The notes: generated from the sequence alone by a model not told the origin. Shown: positions 47,479-57,455, counted from the first letter of the stretch. The stretch: DNA of 64,000 nucleotides from Paracoccus fontiphilus (GCF_017356265.1 NZ_JAFNAW010000004.1:56406-120405), one strand, 5' to 3'. A program made the numbers and translations.

Positions 47479-48585
47479 TCAAGTCAGCGCGCCGCCGGGT
47501 TCGAAGAAATGCGCAAGCGGCAGGGCGGCGGCCCCCAGGATACGGGCGCTGCGGGCCAGGCTGCCCTCGATGATTTCGGGGCGGTCGATGCCCGCTGCCG
47601 GCAGCCTGGCCATGGCCGCGCGGGTGGCTTCGACAAGCGCCGCCCGGGTGGGCCGGGGAATGGCCCCGTCGATGACCACGACCGGGATGTCGAGCAAGGC
47701 CACGGCTGACAGGGCGACAAAGGCCAGCGCATCGCCTGCCTCGGCAATCCATCGCCCTTCGGTGTCCGGGGGCACCTGCCAGCCTGAATCGTCCGGGGGC
47801 AGGGACCGGCCCAGCCGGGCTTCCAGGGTCGAGACCGAGGCGCAGTCCAGAAGCTGCCGGCCGCCGGGGATCGGCATGGACCCCAGCGCCCCGGCGTTGC
47901 GGCGGGGGCCGACCCGCAGCCGGCCATCCAGGACCACGCCTCCGCCGGCGAAATGCGCGACATACAGATGCACGAAGTCGCGGGGCAGGGCAGAGCGGCC
48001 GAAGATCAGTTCGGCCGCGCAGGCGGTGCTGGCGTCGTTTTCCAGAAAGACGGGGAAGGGCAGGTCCTCGGCCAGCCGGCCGGCCAGGTCGAAGCCGTGC
48101 CAGCCCGCCATCTCGGACCCCCAATCCCAAAGACGGAACGGCGTCGCCACGCCAAGGCCCGCGATTCGTGCATCTGGCGGCAACGATCCGAGGATCGTCG
48201 CGATGCCATTGCGGGCAAAGGTCAGCACGCGATCCGGGGTGGGATGGCCGTATATTTCCTGTCGGTGGATTTTTACCCGCCCCACGAAATCGACAAGCGC
48301 CAACTCGACCAGCCTGCGCCCGATCTTCAGGCCCAGGAACTGCGCGCCGTCAGGCGCCAGGGACAACGGTGTGGACGGCTGCCCGACCTTGCCGCGCACG
48401 ACCGCCCCCGCATCCAGAAAGCCGTTCCGGATCAGGTTTCTGGTCAGATTGGTGATGGCCTGCGGCGAAAGGCCGGTCGTTTGCGCAAGGGCAGCACGGG
48501 GCAAGGGGCCGCGTCGCCGGACCAAGGACAGGATCTGGCGTTCGTTCCAGCTGAGATCAATCCAGGGCGTGAGGTCATTCGGCAT
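47479..48585 (-). CDS. ROK-family transcriptional regulator (FrcR-like)
   Basis: 368 residues from ATG 48585, which has GGAAGGGA upstream; an ATG at 48609 has no ribosome-binding site. N-terminal winged helix-turn-helix (about 15-65, LPRAALAQTTGLSPQAITNL), then a ROK sugar-kinase-like domain (VFLENDASTACAAELIFG, GGGVVLDGRL). It diverges from the fructose-type ABC operon across an inverted-repeat-rich promoter and is its probable repressor. The ROK zinc-site CxCGxxGC is not seen; sugar kinase activity is unlikely. Confidence 0.87.
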   Translation of the reverse strand: MPNDLTPWIDLSWNERQILSLVRRRGPLPRAALAQTTGLSPQAITNLTRNLIRNGFLDAGAVVRGKVGQPSTPLSLAPDGAQFLGLKIGRRLVELALVDFVGRVKIHRQEIYGHPTPDRVLTFARNGIATILGSLPPDARIAGLGVATPFRLWDWGSEMAGWHGFDLAGRLAEDLPFPVFLENDASTACAAELIFGRSALPRDFVHLYVAHFAGGGVVLDGRLRVGPRRNAGALGSMPIPGGRQLLDCASVSTLEARLGRSLPPDDSGWQVPPDTEGRWIAEAGDALAFVALSAVALLDIPVVVIDGAIPRPTRAALVEATRAAMARLPAAGIDRPEIIEGSLARSARILGAAALPLAHFFEPGGALT

Positions 48586-48610
48586 TTGCGTTGTCCCTTC
48601 CTGCGGCATT

Positions 48611-48648
48611 AATCAACAGGATTGATTTATTGACAAGCGGAAACGCTT
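48611..48648 (+). promoter_or_regulatory. Operator/promoter of the fructose ABC operon
   Basis: Two perfect inverted repeats lie between the divergent ROK regulator and binding-protein genes: AATCAA-CAGGA-TTGATT (48611-48627) and AAGCG-GAAA-CGCTT (48635-48648). A consensus -35 TTGACA (48630-48635) sits between and touches both; the -10 is weak (around CTTTCT, 48653-48658). Binding at either repeat would block transcription. Confidence 0.6.
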
Positions 48649-48705
48649 CATGCTTTCTGAAACGGCAAGGCGGAGGAGGTGCCGCCAATCGGAGGAGTTT
48701 CAAGA

Positions 48706-49734
48706 ATGATCACCCAATCTTCGGTACGCCTGCTGGTGGCGGCATCGGTCCTGGCCCTGTCGGCGGGCGTCGCGGCCGCCCAAGAGCCGGTCAAGGCCTG
48801 CATCATCACCAAGACGGACATCAACCCCTTCTTCGTGAAGATGAAGGAAGGCGCGACCGCCAAGGCCGAGGAACTCGGCATCGAGTTGATGAGCTTCGCG
48901 GGCAAGATCGACGGCGACCACGAGACCCAGCAGCAGGCGATGGAAAGCTGCATCGCGGCGGGCGTTAAGGGCATCCTGATCACCGCGTCCGACACCAAGG
49001 CGATCACCGAATCGGTCAAGCAGGCGCGCGACGCGGGCATCCTTGTCATCGCGCTGGACACGCCGCTTGACCCGATCGACGCGGCCGACGCGACCTTTGC
49101 CACCGACAACCGCGAGGCGGGTCGCCTGATCGGCGCATGGGCCGCGGGCAAGATGGGCGACGGCGCCAAGGACGCCAAGATCGCCATGCTGGATCTGTCC
49201 GCCAGCGCGCCCTCGGTCGATGTGCTGCGCGACCAAGGGTTCCTGGAAGGCTTCGGCGTCGACGTGAAGGACAACAACGTCATCGGCGACGAGGATGACG
49301 CCCGCATCGTCGGCCACGACGTCACCTCGGGGAACGAGGAGGGCGGGCGTCAGGCCATGGAGGCGCTGATGCAGAAGGACCCGGCGATCAACCTGGTCTA
49401 CACCATCAACGAACCGGCCGCAGCGGGCGCCTATGAGGCGCTGAAATCCTTTGGCATGGAAGGCAACGCGACCATCGTGTCGGTGGACGGCGGCTGCCCG
49501 GGCGTCGAAAACGTCAAGGCGGGCGTGATCGGCGCGACCTCGCAGCAGTATCCGCTGAAGATGGCGTCGATGGGGATCGAGGCGATTGCCGCCTTCGCCA
49601 AGGACGGCACCAAGCCGCAGGCAACCGAAGGGCTGGATTTCACCGACACCGGCGTGAACCTGGTCACGGACCAGCCGGTCGAGGGCGTGCCCTCGATCAG
49701 CGTCGAGGACGGCTTGGCCCAGTGCTGGGGCTGA
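48706..49734 (+). CDS. frcB: Fructose-type ABC transporter periplasmic binding protein (FrcB)
   Basis: 342 residues. Signal peptide 1-24 ([17 protein letters not shown]), then a type I periplasmic binding fold ([50 protein letters not shown]). Similarity in order and size to Sinorhizobium FrcB, and the FrcK-like kinase at the end of the operon, support fructose (or fructose/ribose/mannose) as ligand. The ATG follows GGAGGAG. Confidence 0.85.
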   Translation: MITQSSVRLLVAASVLALSAGVAAAQEPVKACIITKTDINPFFVKMKEGATAKAEELGIELMSFAGKIDGDHETQQQAMESCIAAGVKGILITASDTKAITESVKQARDAGILVIALDTPLDPIDAADATFATDNREAGRLIGAWAAGKMGDGAKDAKIAMLDLSASAPSVDVLRDQGFLEGFGVDVKDNNVIGDEDDARIVGHDVTSGNEEGGRQAMEALMQKDPAINLVYTINEPAAAGAYEALKSFGMEGNATIVSVDGGCPGVENVKAGVIGATSQQYPLKMASMGIEAIAAFAKDGTKPQATEGLDFTDTGVNLVTDQPVEGVPSISVEDGLAQCWG

Positions 49735-49788
49735 CCTGATCATCCGGGCGGTGGCACTGCTGCCGCCCCTTCATGACCGGAGACACCG

Positions 49789-50844
49789 ATGTCCGACACA
49801 CCCGACCCCGTGGTCGCGCGCAATCCGTCCGAGACGGTGGCCAGCTTCGAGCATCACTCGCGCGGCGCGCTTGACTGGGTGCAGCACTTCCTGCACCGCT
49901 ATCCAACCATGGTTCCGGTCATCGTGCTGGTGCTGTCGCTGATCGCCTTCGGGTTGATTTCGCCCAACTTCTTCTCGGCGTTCAACCTGTCGCTGATCCT
50001 TCAGCAGGTCGCCGTGGTGGGCACGCTGGCCGCCGCGCAATCGCTGGTGATCCTGACGGCGGGCATCGACCTGTCGGTCGGCGCGGTCATGGTGATGGTC
50101 TCTGTCATCATGGGCAAGCTGTCGGTCGATTTCGGGCTTCCCGTGCCGATCTCGATCCTGGTCGGGCTGGCGGTGGGCGCGGCGACCGGCGCGCTGAACG
50201 GCGCGCTTGTGACGCGGCTGAAGCTGCCGCCCTTCATCACGACGCTGGGGACGTGGAATATCTTCCTTGCGTTGAATTATTACCTGTCGAACCGCGAGAC
50301 GATCCGCAGCCAGACCCTGGACGCCGAGGCGCCGCTGCTGAAGCTGTTCGGCGAGCGTTTCAACCTGGGCGGCGCCGTGCTGACCTATGGCGTGGTGCTG
50401 ATGCTGATCGTGTTCGCGGTGCTGTGGTATGCGCTGTACCAGACCGCCTGGGGCCGCCGCGTCTATGCCGTGGGCGACGACCCCGAGGCCGCCTCTCTGG
50501 CCGGCATCCAGACCAGGCGCGTGCTGATGTCGGTGTATGTCGTCGCGGGCGTGATCTGCGCACTTGCCGCCTGGTCGTCCATCGGCCGCGTCGGATCGGT
50601 CAGCCCGACATCATTCTTCGAGGCGAACCTGGAATCCATCACGGCCGTGGTGATCGGGGGGATTTCGCTGTTTGGCGGCAGGGGCTCGATCCTGGGTCCG
50701 CTGATCGGGGCGCTGATCGTCGGCGTCTTCAACTCGGGGCTGCGGCTGGCCGGCGTGGACGTGCTGTGGCAGCTTTTCGCGACCGGCTGGCTGATCATCG
50801 TCGCCGTCGCCATCGACCAATGGATCAGGAAGATCTCATCATGA
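49789..50844 (+). CDS. frcC: Fructose-type ABC transporter permease (FrcC)
   Basis: 351 residues, CUT2 permease. A 40-residue cytoplasmic N-terminus is followed by about nine membrane helices; LTAGIDLSVGAVMVMVSVI and GGRGSILGPLIGALIVGVFN are family hallmarks. It overlaps the ATPase start by 4 bases (ATGA). Confidence 0.92.
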   Translation: MSDTPDPVVARNPSETVASFEHHSRGALDWVQHFLHRYPTMVPVIVLVLSLIAFGLISPNFFSAFNLSLILQQVAVVGTLAAAQSLVILTAGIDLSVGAVMVMVSVIMGKLSVDFGLPVPISILVGLAVGAATGALNGALVTRLKLPPFITTLGTWNIFLALNYYLSNRETIRSQTLDAEAPLLKLFGERFNLGGAVLTYGVVLMLIVFAVLWYALYQTAWGRRVYAVGDDPEAASLAGIQTRRVLMSVYVVAGVICALAAWSSIGRVGSVSPTSFFEANLESITAVVIGGISLFGGRGSILGPLIGALIVGVFNSGLRLAGVDVLWQLFATGWLIIVAVAIDQWIRKISS

Positions 50845-51614
50845 CCGAGCCGCTTCTTTTCGCCCGCAACCTGGTCAAGCGCTATGGCCGCGTGACCGCG
50901 ATGGACCACGCCGACTTTGACCTTTATCCCGGCGAGATCCTGGCCGTGATCGGCGACAACGGCGCAGGAAAATCAAGCCTTATCAAGGCGCTTTCCGGCG
51001 CCGTGCAACCCGACGAGGGCGAGATCCGGCTGGACGGCAAGCCCGTCAGTTTCGCGAGCCCTCTGGAGGCGCGGCAGGCGGGGATCGAGACGGTCTACCA
51101 GACGCTGGCCCTGTCGCCCGCGCTGTCGATATCCGACAACATGTTCATGGGTCGGGAAATCCGTCGCCAGGGCGTTCTGGGCAAGTGGTTCGGGATGCTG
51201 GACAAGCCCGCCATGGACGCCTTTTCCCGCCAGAAGCTGTCGGAGCTGGGGCTGATGACCATCCAGAACATCGGCCAGCCGATCGAGACGCTGTCGGGCG
51301 GCCAGCGGCAGGGGGTGGCGGTGGCGCGCGCCGCGGCCTTTGGCAGCCGCGTCATCATCCTGGATGAACCGACCGCGGCATTGGGGGTCAAGGAAAGCCG
51401 CCGGGTGCTGGACCTGATCCTGGACGTGCGGTCGCGCGGCATTCCCATCGTGCTCATCAGTCACAACATGCCCCATGTCTTCGAGGTTGCGGACCGCATC
51501 CATATCCATCGGCTGGGCCGCAGGCTTTGCGTCATCAATCCCAAGGAACATACGATGTCGGACGCGGTCGCCTATATGACCGGCGCACGGGTTCCCGAGG
51601 CGCTGGCGGCATGA
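50841..51614 (+). CDS. frcA: Fructose-type ABC transporter ATPase, single domain (FrcA)
   Basis: 257 residues from ATG 50841 (MTEPLLFARNLVKRYG). Walker A GDNGAGKSS, signature LSGGQRQGV and Walker B ILDEPTAALG. Unlike the two-domain ATPase of the polyol importer it has one ABC module, as in Sinorhizobium FrcA. Both ends are ATGA overlaps, with frcC before and frcK after. Confidence 0.93.
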   Translation: MTEPLLFARNLVKRYGRVTAMDHADFDLYPGEILAVIGDNGAGKSSLIKALSGAVQPDEGEIRLDGKPVSFASPLEARQAGIETVYQTLALSPALSISDNMFMGREIRRQGVLGKWFGMLDKPAMDAFSRQKLSELGLMTIQNIGQPIETLSGGQRQGVAVARAAAFGSRVIILDEPTAALGVKESRRVLDLILDVRSRGIPIVLISHNMPHVFEVADRIHIHRLGRRLCVINPKEHTMSDAVAYMTGARVPEALAA

Positions 51615-52294
51615 CTGATGCGGCAGGGGGGCATTGCCCCCCGTCCTTCGGACTCCCCCCAGGGTATTTCGACAACGAAGAAGGGCGAGGGCTGCTGAAT
51701 CGCATTCGCGGACTGGAGGGCCCGCGGGTGCTGGTTGCCGTCGCGGGGGCGCCCGGGTCGGGAAAGTCCACCTTGGCCGCGGCCTCGGCCGCGCGGTTTC
51801 CTGATGCCGTGCTGGTGCCGATGGACGGCTTTCATCTGGATGACCGTTTGCTGGAGGCGCGCGGTCTTCGCAGCCGCAAGGGAGCAGTCGAGACCTTCGA
51901 CGCGGAGGGATTTGCCGCTTTGGTCGAGCGGACGGCCGTGCCGGGCAGCGAGGTGATCTTTCCCGTCTTCGACCGGGACCGCGAGATCGCCATTGCCGGG
52001 GCGGGCGTTGTGGCGCCGCATCACCGGATCGTCGTCATCGAAGGGAATTACCTGCTGCTGGACGCCGTGCCCTGGAGCCGGTTGCGATATGATCTGACGA
52101 TCTGGCTGGACGTGGCCGAGGCGGAACTGGAACGCCGCTTGACGGCGCGATGGCAGGGCTATGGCAAGGATGAAGGCCAGATCGCCGCGCATCTGCGGAA
52201 CGATCTGGCCAATGCGCGCCTTGTTGCCCGGCAGTCGCGCCGGGCCGATGTGTCAGTCGCGCAGCCGTCCCATCAGGAACCAGGCAAAGGCTGA
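51611..52294 (+). CDS. frcK: P-loop kinase, FrcK-like, with repeat-derived N-terminus
   Basis: 227 residues if started at the ATG 51611 that overlaps the frcA stop. The kinase proper begins near residue 30: VLVAVAGAPGSGKSTLAAAS (Walker A), VPMDGFHLDD and VVIEGNYLLLD, matching the FrcK/uridine-kinase-like family in fructose import operons. Residues about 6-25 are encoded by a copy of the dispersed palindromic repeat and read GGHCPPSFGLPPGYFDNEEG. The next in-frame Met is inside the kinase fold, so the repeat is either translated or a non-ATG start after it is used. The last 42 bases overlap the convergent exporter gene. Confidence 0.82.
   Translation: MTDAAGGHCPPSFGLPPGYFDNEEGRGLLNRIRGLEGPRVLVAVAGAPGSGKSTLAAASAARFPDAVLVPMDGFHLDDRLLEARGLRSRKGAVETFDAEGFAALVERTAVPGSEVIFPVFDRDREIAIAGAGVVAPHHRIVVIEGNYLLLDAVPWSRLRYDLTIWLDVAEAELERRLTARWQGYGKDEGQIAAHLRNDLANARLVARQSRRADVSVAQPSHQEPGKG
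51626..51686 (+). repeat. Rhodobacterales-type palindromic repeat, copy 3, inside frcK
   Basis: Hairpin GGGGGGC-ATT-GCCCCCC (51626-51642), a small GTCC/GGAC hairpin (51643-51653), then CCCCCC, GGGTATTTCG and a GAAGAAGGGC tail. In reverse orientation this gives the same order of blocks as copies 1 and 2. It is the only copy here that lies in coding sequence and it spans about 20 codons. Confidence 0.7.
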
Positions 52295-53473
52295 GCAGAT
52301 CAGGGCCGCCGTGATCGCCGGAACCGCGGTGCCGTTGTAAAGCTGCCCGACCGGAGCGGCGATCAGCGTGGCGGCGATGGTGGACAGGGCCGCGATGATC
52401 GACGCGGCCATGCCGGCGATATGGCCCATGCGCTGCAAGGCCAGGGCGTTGAGGTTGCCGAAGGTCACGCCCGCCATGAAGAACACGCTGACGGCCCAGA
52501 AGAAGAAGGCCGGGAAACGCAAGCTGGCGGGCAGGGCATCCGTCAGGGTCAGCGTCAGCATGACGCCCGACACGACGGTCTGCATGATATAGGCCCATTT
52601 GGCGATCCGCCGCATTCCGAAGCGCATCACGAAGGTCGCGTTCAGCAGCGTGCCGGCCCCCGACAGGATCGCCATCAGCGCGAACCAGGCGGGGAAGTTG
52701 TCGCCCTTGCCGTAAGCCTCGCCGAAAAGCTGCTGGGCCGAGGACAGGAGCGCGAACATCTGCCCGAAGCCAAGCGTCAGGACCAGCGTGCAGAGCATGA
52801 CCTGGCGATCGGACAGGACCTCTCGGGCGGCGGCGCTCAGCGGACCGAGGCGCAGCGGCCTGCGTTCCGAGGGCGGCAGGGTTTCCGCCTGCCGAAGCCC
52901 CAGCCAGCTTGCGCCAACCAGCGCGAACAGGATGAAGGCGCCGAACACGCCTTGCCAGCCCGAAAACCAGATGATGCCCGCGCCGATGGAAGGTGCCAAG
53001 GCCGGGATCATGATGAACACCATCATCACGAAGGAGGAGATGCGGGCCATTTCCCGGCCCGAGTAGAGGTCGCGGATCAGGGCCAGCCCGATGATCCGGG
53101 GACCAGAGGCGCCAAGGCCCTGGACGAAACGGGCGGCCAGCAGGAACTCGATCGAATTGGCGAAGATCGCCGCGATGGTGGCGGCGATGTAGATGCCCGT
53201 TCCCAGGAAGATCGCCGACTTGCGCCCCATCGCATCCGACAACGGACCTGCGAACAGGGTGCCAAGACCCATTCCCGCCATGAAGGCCGTCAGGATCAGC
53301 TGCGCACGGTTGACGTTGCCGGGGGTCAGCTGGGCCGCGATATCGGGCAGCGCGGGCAGCATGGCGTCGATGGAGAAGGCGACGGTGGCGAACAGGAACG
53401 CCAGCATCGCCACGAACTCGGGCAGAGGCAAACGGCGCTGGGGGGCGCTTGCGTCGGAAACGGTCACGGACAT
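52253..53473 (-). CDS. Bcr/CflA-family multidrug efflux MFS transporter
   Basis: 406 residues, twelve predicted helices. The motif-A region FAGPLSDAMGRKSAIFLG lies between helices 2 and 3, as in drug/proton antiporters, and VAFSIDAMLPALPDIAAQL near the start is typical of the Bcr/CflA subfamily. It probably exports drugs or small metabolites by proton exchange. Its 3' end overlaps the frcK-like gene by 42 bases tail to tail. Confidence 0.9.
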   Translation of the reverse strand: MSVTVSDASAPQRRLPLPEFVAMLAFLFATVAFSIDAMLPALPDIAAQLTPGNVNRAQLILTAFMAGMGLGTLFAGPLSDAMGRKSAIFLGTGIYIAATIAAIFANSIEFLLAARFVQGLGASGPRIIGLALIRDLYSGREMARISSFVMMVFIMIPALAPSIGAGIIWFSGWQGVFGAFILFALVGASWLGLRQAETLPPSERRPLRLGPLSAAAREVLSDRQVMLCTLVLTLGFGQMFALLSSAQQLFGEAYGKGDNFPAWFALMAILSGAGTLLNATFVMRFGMRRIAKWAYIMQTVVSGVMLTLTLTDALPASLRFPAFFFWAVSVFFMAGVTFGNLNALALQRMGHIAGMAASIIAALSTIAATLIAAPVGQLYNGTAVPAITAALICSAFAWFLMGRLRD

Positions 53474-53528
53474 GAAGGGGCCTTTCGGTCAGGCCAGCCC
53501 CATACACCAAAATTGCATACTGTGCAAG

Positions 53529-54155
53529 TTAGTTCGACGGTGCCTTGGTCAACTCGTCGATGACCTGCTGCCAGAGTTCGGCAGGCTGCGCGCCGCTGAC
53601 GGCGTGGCGATCGGCAACGATGAAGGTCGGGACCGAGGTGATGCCGCGCTGGCGGGCATGTTGCTCTCGGGCGGCGACTTCATCGCGGTCGGAAGCACCG
53701 GCCAGCAGACGGGCGACAAGGTCCGCGTCCATGCCCGCGGCGCCTGCGATGCGCCCAAGTTCGTCCGGATCGCCGATGTCGCGCGCTTCTTGCCAGTGGG
53801 CGCGCAGCAGGCCGGACATCACGCGGGTCTGCGCGCCTTCCAGCCCGGCCCAATGCATCAGCCGGTGCGCATCGGTGGTATCGGGTTCGCGCGGCGATGG
53901 GTTCAGCGTCAGGCCAAGGCTGGCGGCCCGCTGCGCCACGGCGCGGGACGCCTGTTCGGCACGGTCGCCCAGCTTGGTGCGCAGGTACTCGATCCGGTCC
54001 ATGCCACCCGGGGGCATCTGCGGGTTCAGCCGGAACGGATGCCAGGCGATCCGGAAGGGATGGGACGGGCGGCTTTCCAGTGCGCGGTCAAGTTCCACCT
54101 TGCCGATCAGGCACCACGGGCAGACGGGGTCCGCGAAGATGTCGAGCGGGATCAT
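53529..54155 (-). CDS. DsbA-family (FrnE-like) thiol oxidoreductase
   Basis: 208 residues from ATG 54155, preceded by AGAAGGA. The redox motif CPWC sits near the N-terminus (FADPVCPWCLIGK), with the cis-proline in ITSVPTFIVAD. There is no signal peptide, so it is cytoplasmic, as for FrnE and 2-hydroxychromene-2-carboxylate isomerase-like members. The partner is unknown. Confidence 0.9.
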   Translation of the reverse strand: MIPLDIFADPVCPWCLIGKVELDRALESRPSHPFRIAWHPFRLNPQMPPGGMDRIEYLRTKLGDRAEQASRAVAQRAASLGLTLNPSPREPDTTDAHRLMHWAGLEGAQTRVMSGLLRAHWQEARDIGDPDELGRIAGAAGMDADLVARLLAGASDRDEVAAREQHARQRGITSVPTFIVADRHAVSGAQPAELWQQVIDELTKAPSN

Positions 54156-54193
54156 GGCGGGTTCCTTCTGGCATAGGGCGGCCGCAAATGGAA

Positions 54194-54215
54194 AACGGCC
54201 CGCAAGCGGGCCGTT
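54194..54215 (-). terminator. Terminator of the cold-shock gene
   Basis: Perfect 10-bp stem AACGGCCCGC/GCGGGCCGTT with a 2-base loop, followed on the minus strand by TTTTCC, 21 bases after the csp stop. Confidence 0.82.
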
Positions 54216-54236
54216 CCGCAACCCTTGAAAGCTGGA

Positions 54237-54443
54237 TCAGAGCAGCTTCAGATCGCTGGCCGAGGCGCGGCCGTCACGGCCCGACTGCAGTTCGTATGCG
54301 ATCTTCTGGTTGTCTTTCAGGCCCGTCAGCCCGGCGCGTTCCACGGCCGAGATGTGGACGAAGATGTCCTTGCCGCCGTCATCGGGGGCGATGAAGCCAT
54401 AGCCTTTGGTGGCGTTGAACCATTTAACCGTTCCGGTCGCCAT
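54237..54443 (-). CDS. CspA-family cold-shock protein
   Basis: 68 residues, a single OB-fold. RNP1 KGYGFI and RNP2 DIFVHI are intact ([20 protein letters not shown]). It binds single-stranded RNA/DNA as an RNA chaperone. A strong AAGGAGAGA precedes the ATG, and the roughly 205 bases between thrS and this gene include a long AT-rich 5' region, usual for cold-shock mRNAs. Confidence 0.96.
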   Translation of the reverse strand: MATGTVKWFNATKGYGFIAPDDGGKDIFVHISAVERAGLTGLKDNQKIAYELQSGRDGRASASDLKLL

Positions 54444-54648
54444 AACCGTTCTCTCCTTCAAGTCATCCCGACGCAGGATTGCGCCAGGCCGTGCAGCCCG
54501 CTTTCGAACTTCCGGCTGCCCATGAAGGGAGGCGGTAGAAAGGCATTCGCTCACGCAGTTGAGAGGATGGACGAATCGTTAAAAAAGGCAAGCGGGAAAC
54601 GCGCGCGAACAGGCGTCCGCACGCGAGAACCCGCAAGATTGACACAAT

Positions 54649-56595
54649 TCAGCGCAGGTCGGGCGGCGTGGCTTCGTCTTTCAGAACGGCAACAGCCTCG
54701 GCTAGCGGTAACAAGCGTGAACCCTGCTGGTCCAGGCGCCGAAGCGATACGGTGCGATCTTCTACCTCTTTCATGCCGATGGCAAGAATCGCGGGGACTT
54801 TCCCGACGGAATGTTCGCGGACCTTGTAGTTGATCTTCTCGTTCCGGGTATCCGCCTCGGCCCGGATGCCCGCCGCGCGCAAGGTTTCGACGACCTCGGC
54901 CACATAGGCGTCCGCGTCGGACACGATCGAGGCCACGACCACCTGCCGGGGTGCCAGCCAGAAGGGCAGCTTGCCCGCGCTGTTCTCGATCAGGATGCCG
55001 ATGAAGCGTTCGAAGCTGCCCAGGACCGCGCGATGCAGCATGATCGGGCGGTGCTTGGCGCCGTCGGTGCCCACATATTCCGCGTCCAGCCGCTCGGGCA
55101 GGTTTGGGTCAACCTGCAGCGTGCCGCATTGCCAGTCGCGACCGATGGCGTCTGTCAGCACGAATTCCAGCTTGGGACCGTAGAAGGCGCCCTCGCCGGG
55201 GAAGATGGTGAAGTCGTGGCCCGCCGCCTTGCAGGCGTTGCCAAGCGCAGATTCGGCCCGGTCCCAGCTTTCCTCGGTCCCGATGCGCTTTTCGGGGCGG
55301 GTGGACAGCTTGATGCGCCAGTCGGTGAAGCCCAGGTCGGCATAGATGCCGGACAGGAAGTCGATGAACTTCTTGGTCTCGGCCTCGATCTGGTCCTCGG
55401 TGCAGAAGATATGCGCGTCGTCCTGGGTGAAGCCGCGCACCCGCATGATCCCGTGCAGCGCACCCGAGGGTTCGTAGCGGTTGCAGGACCCGAACTCGGC
55501 CATGCGCAGGGGCAGGTCGCGATAGGACTTCAGGCCGTGGTTGAACACCTGCACATGGCAAGGGCAGTTCATGGGCTTCAGCGCGTTGACCGTCTTGGTC
55601 TTGGCGTGCTCCTCGTCCACCTCGACGATGAACATGTTTTCCTGGTAGTTGTCCCAGTGGCCGGACGCTTCCCACAGCTTGCGGCTGACGACCTGCGGGG
55701 TGTTCACCTCGACATAGCCGTCGGCGCGCTGCTTGCGGCGCATGTAGTCCTGCAGCGTGGTGTAGATGTTCCAGCCGTTCGGGTGCCAGAAGATCTGACC
55801 CGGCGCTTCCTCCTGCATGTGGAACAGGTCCATCTCGCGGCCCAGCTTGCGGTGGTCGCGCTTGGCGGCCTCCTCCAGCATGGTCAGGTGGGCCTTGAGG
55901 TCGTCGCGGTTGCGGAAGGCCACGCCGTAGATGCGTTGCAGCATCGGGCGGCTGCTGTCGCCCAGCCAATAGGCCCCGGCGATATGGGTCAGCTTGAAGG
56001 CGTCGGCGGGCAGTTGACCGACGTTCTGCAGATGCGGGCCCCGGCACAGGTCCTGCCAGTCGCCGTGCCAGTACATCCGCAGATCCTCGCCTTCGGGGAT
56101 GCGGTCGATCAGTTCGACTTTGAACGGCTCACCGCGGTCCTTGTAATAGGCGAGGGCGCGGTCGCGGTCCCAGACCTCGGTGCGGACCGGTTCGCGCAGG
56201 GCGATGATCTGCTTCATCGTGGCCTCGATCCGGCCCAGATCCTCAGGTGTGAAGGGCTCGGCGCGGTCGAAGTCGTAGAACCAGCCGAAATCGCGCACCG
56301 GCCCGATGGTGACCTTCACGTCCGGCCAGATCTCCTGCACGGCGCGGGCCATGACATGGGCAAAGTCGTGCCGGATCAGTTCCAGCGCGGGGGCGTCGTC
56401 CTTCATCGTGTTGATGCTGATCGCGCCCGATGCGTCGATGGGCCAGGCCAAGTCGATGTGGCGCCCGTCCAGGCTGGCCGAGATCGCGCGCTTGGCAAGG
56501 CTGGGCGCGATGCTTTCCGCGACCTGCGCGGCGGTGATGCCGGCGGGATAATCGCGCGAATTGCCATCGGGGAAGGTGAGGGAAATCTGGGACAT
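54649..56595 (-). CDS. thrS: Threonyl-tRNA synthetase
   Basis: 648 residues from ATG 56595 ([19 protein letters not shown]), after GGAGGACTTC. Domains in order: TGS (1-60), second additional editing domain ([20 protein letters not shown]), class II catalytic core ([20 protein letters not shown]) and anticodon-binding domain. It charges tRNA-Thr. Extensions upstream of 56595 are not believed. Confidence 0.97.
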   Translation of the reverse strand: MSQISLTFPDGNSRDYPAGITAAQVAESIAPSLAKRAISASLDGRHIDLAWPIDASGAISINTMKDDAPALELIRHDFAHVMARAVQEIWPDVKVTIGPVRDFGWFYDFDRAEPFTPEDLGRIEATMKQIIALREPVRTEVWDRDRALAYYKDRGEPFKVELIDRIPEGEDLRMYWHGDWQDLCRGPHLQNVGQLPADAFKLTHIAGAYWLGDSSRPMLQRIYGVAFRNRDDLKAHLTMLEEAAKRDHRKLGREMDLFHMQEEAPGQIFWHPNGWNIYTTLQDYMRRKQRADGYVEVNTPQVVSRKLWEASGHWDNYQENMFIVEVDEEHAKTKTVNALKPMNCPCHVQVFNHGLKSYRDLPLRMAEFGSCNRYEPSGALHGIMRVRGFTQDDAHIFCTEDQIEAETKKFIDFLSGIYADLGFTDWRIKLSTRPEKRIGTEESWDRAESALGNACKAAGHDFTIFPGEGAFYGPKLEFVLTDAIGRDWQCGTLQVDPNLPERLDAEYVGTDGAKHRPIMLHRAVLGSFERFIGILIENSAGKLPFWLAPRQVVVASIVSDADAYVAEVVETLRAAGIRAEADTRNEKINYKVREHSVGKVPAILAIGMKEVEDRTVSLRRLDQQGSRLLPLAEAVAVLKDEATPPDLR

Positions 56596-56714
56596 GAAGT
56601 CCTCCTCGTCGGTTTGGCGCCCACGGAACGCCCGGTTGCGGGTTATGTGCGGCCTTCCTTGGACCGGGCCGGGAAAACTGTCAAGATAAGCGGGATGACA
56701 GCGAAAGGCCGGAC

Positions 56715-57455
56715 ATGAGCGAATATCTGGAATCCCCCGCCGGGCGGCGCATCGCATTCCAGCGCAGCAACGGGCGCGGGCCGGGCGTGGTGTTCCTAGG
56801 CGGGTTCAAGTCCGACATGACGGGGACCAAGGCCGCCTGGCTGCACGACTGGGCGCGCGAGGGGAACCGCGCCTTCCTGCGCTTCGACTATTCCGGGCAT
56901 GGCGACAGCAGCGGCTGTTTCGAGGAAGGCAGCATCGGCGACTGGTTCGGGGACGCCTGCCAGATGATCGAGGCACTGACGGACGGGCCGCAGGTGCTTG
57001 TCGGGTCGTCGATGGGCGGCTGGATCAGCCTGCTGGTGGCCCGCGCCATGCCGCAGCGGGTGGCGGGGCTGGTGACGATCGCCGCCGCGCCCGATTTCAC
57101 GGAACAGGGCTTCTGGGCCGGGTTCGACGACGCGCAAAGGCAGGCGCTGATGACGGCGGGCAGGGTGGCGCTGCCCAGCGACTATGACGATCAGCCCTAT
57201 GTCATCACCCGCCGCCTGATCGAGGACGGGCGCGACCATCTGGTGATGAACCAGCCCCTGCGGCTGCCCTTCCCGGTGCGGTTCCTGCAAGGCACGGCTG
57301 ATGCGGATGTGCCGGTCGACTGGGCCATGCGGTTGCTGGACCATGCGACGGGCGACGATATCCGGCTGACGCTGGTGAAGGGGGCCGACCACCGCTTTTC
57401 GACCCCCGAATGCCTGCGGCTGATCGCGCAATCCATCGACGATGTTCTGGCTTAG
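56715..57455 (+). CDS. Alpha/beta hydrolase
   Basis: 246 residues. Oxyanion region [24 protein letters not shown], nucleophile GSSMGG, acid DADVP and histidine GADHRFS are in the right order, close to the ABHD10/acyl-thioesterase-like branch. The substrate is unknown. It overlaps the next hydrolase gene by 14 bases, so the two are probably co-expressed. Confidence 0.87.
   Translation: MSEYLESPAGRRIAFQRSNGRGPGVVFLGGFKSDMTGTKAAWLHDWAREGNRAFLRFDYSGHGDSSGCFEEGSIGDWFGDACQMIEALTDGPQVLVGSSMGGWISLLVARAMPQRVAGLVTIAAAPDFTEQGFWAGFDDAQRQALMTAGRVALPSDYDDQPYVITRRLIEDGRDHLVMNQPLRLPFPVRFLQGTADADVPVDWAMRLLDHATGDDIRLTLVKGADHRFSTPECLRLIAQSIDDVLA

Noticed and set aside
54811..56718. Plus-strand open frame of about 635 codons
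   Set aside because: It is antisense to thrS, whose identity is certain; composition is that of a shadow frame.
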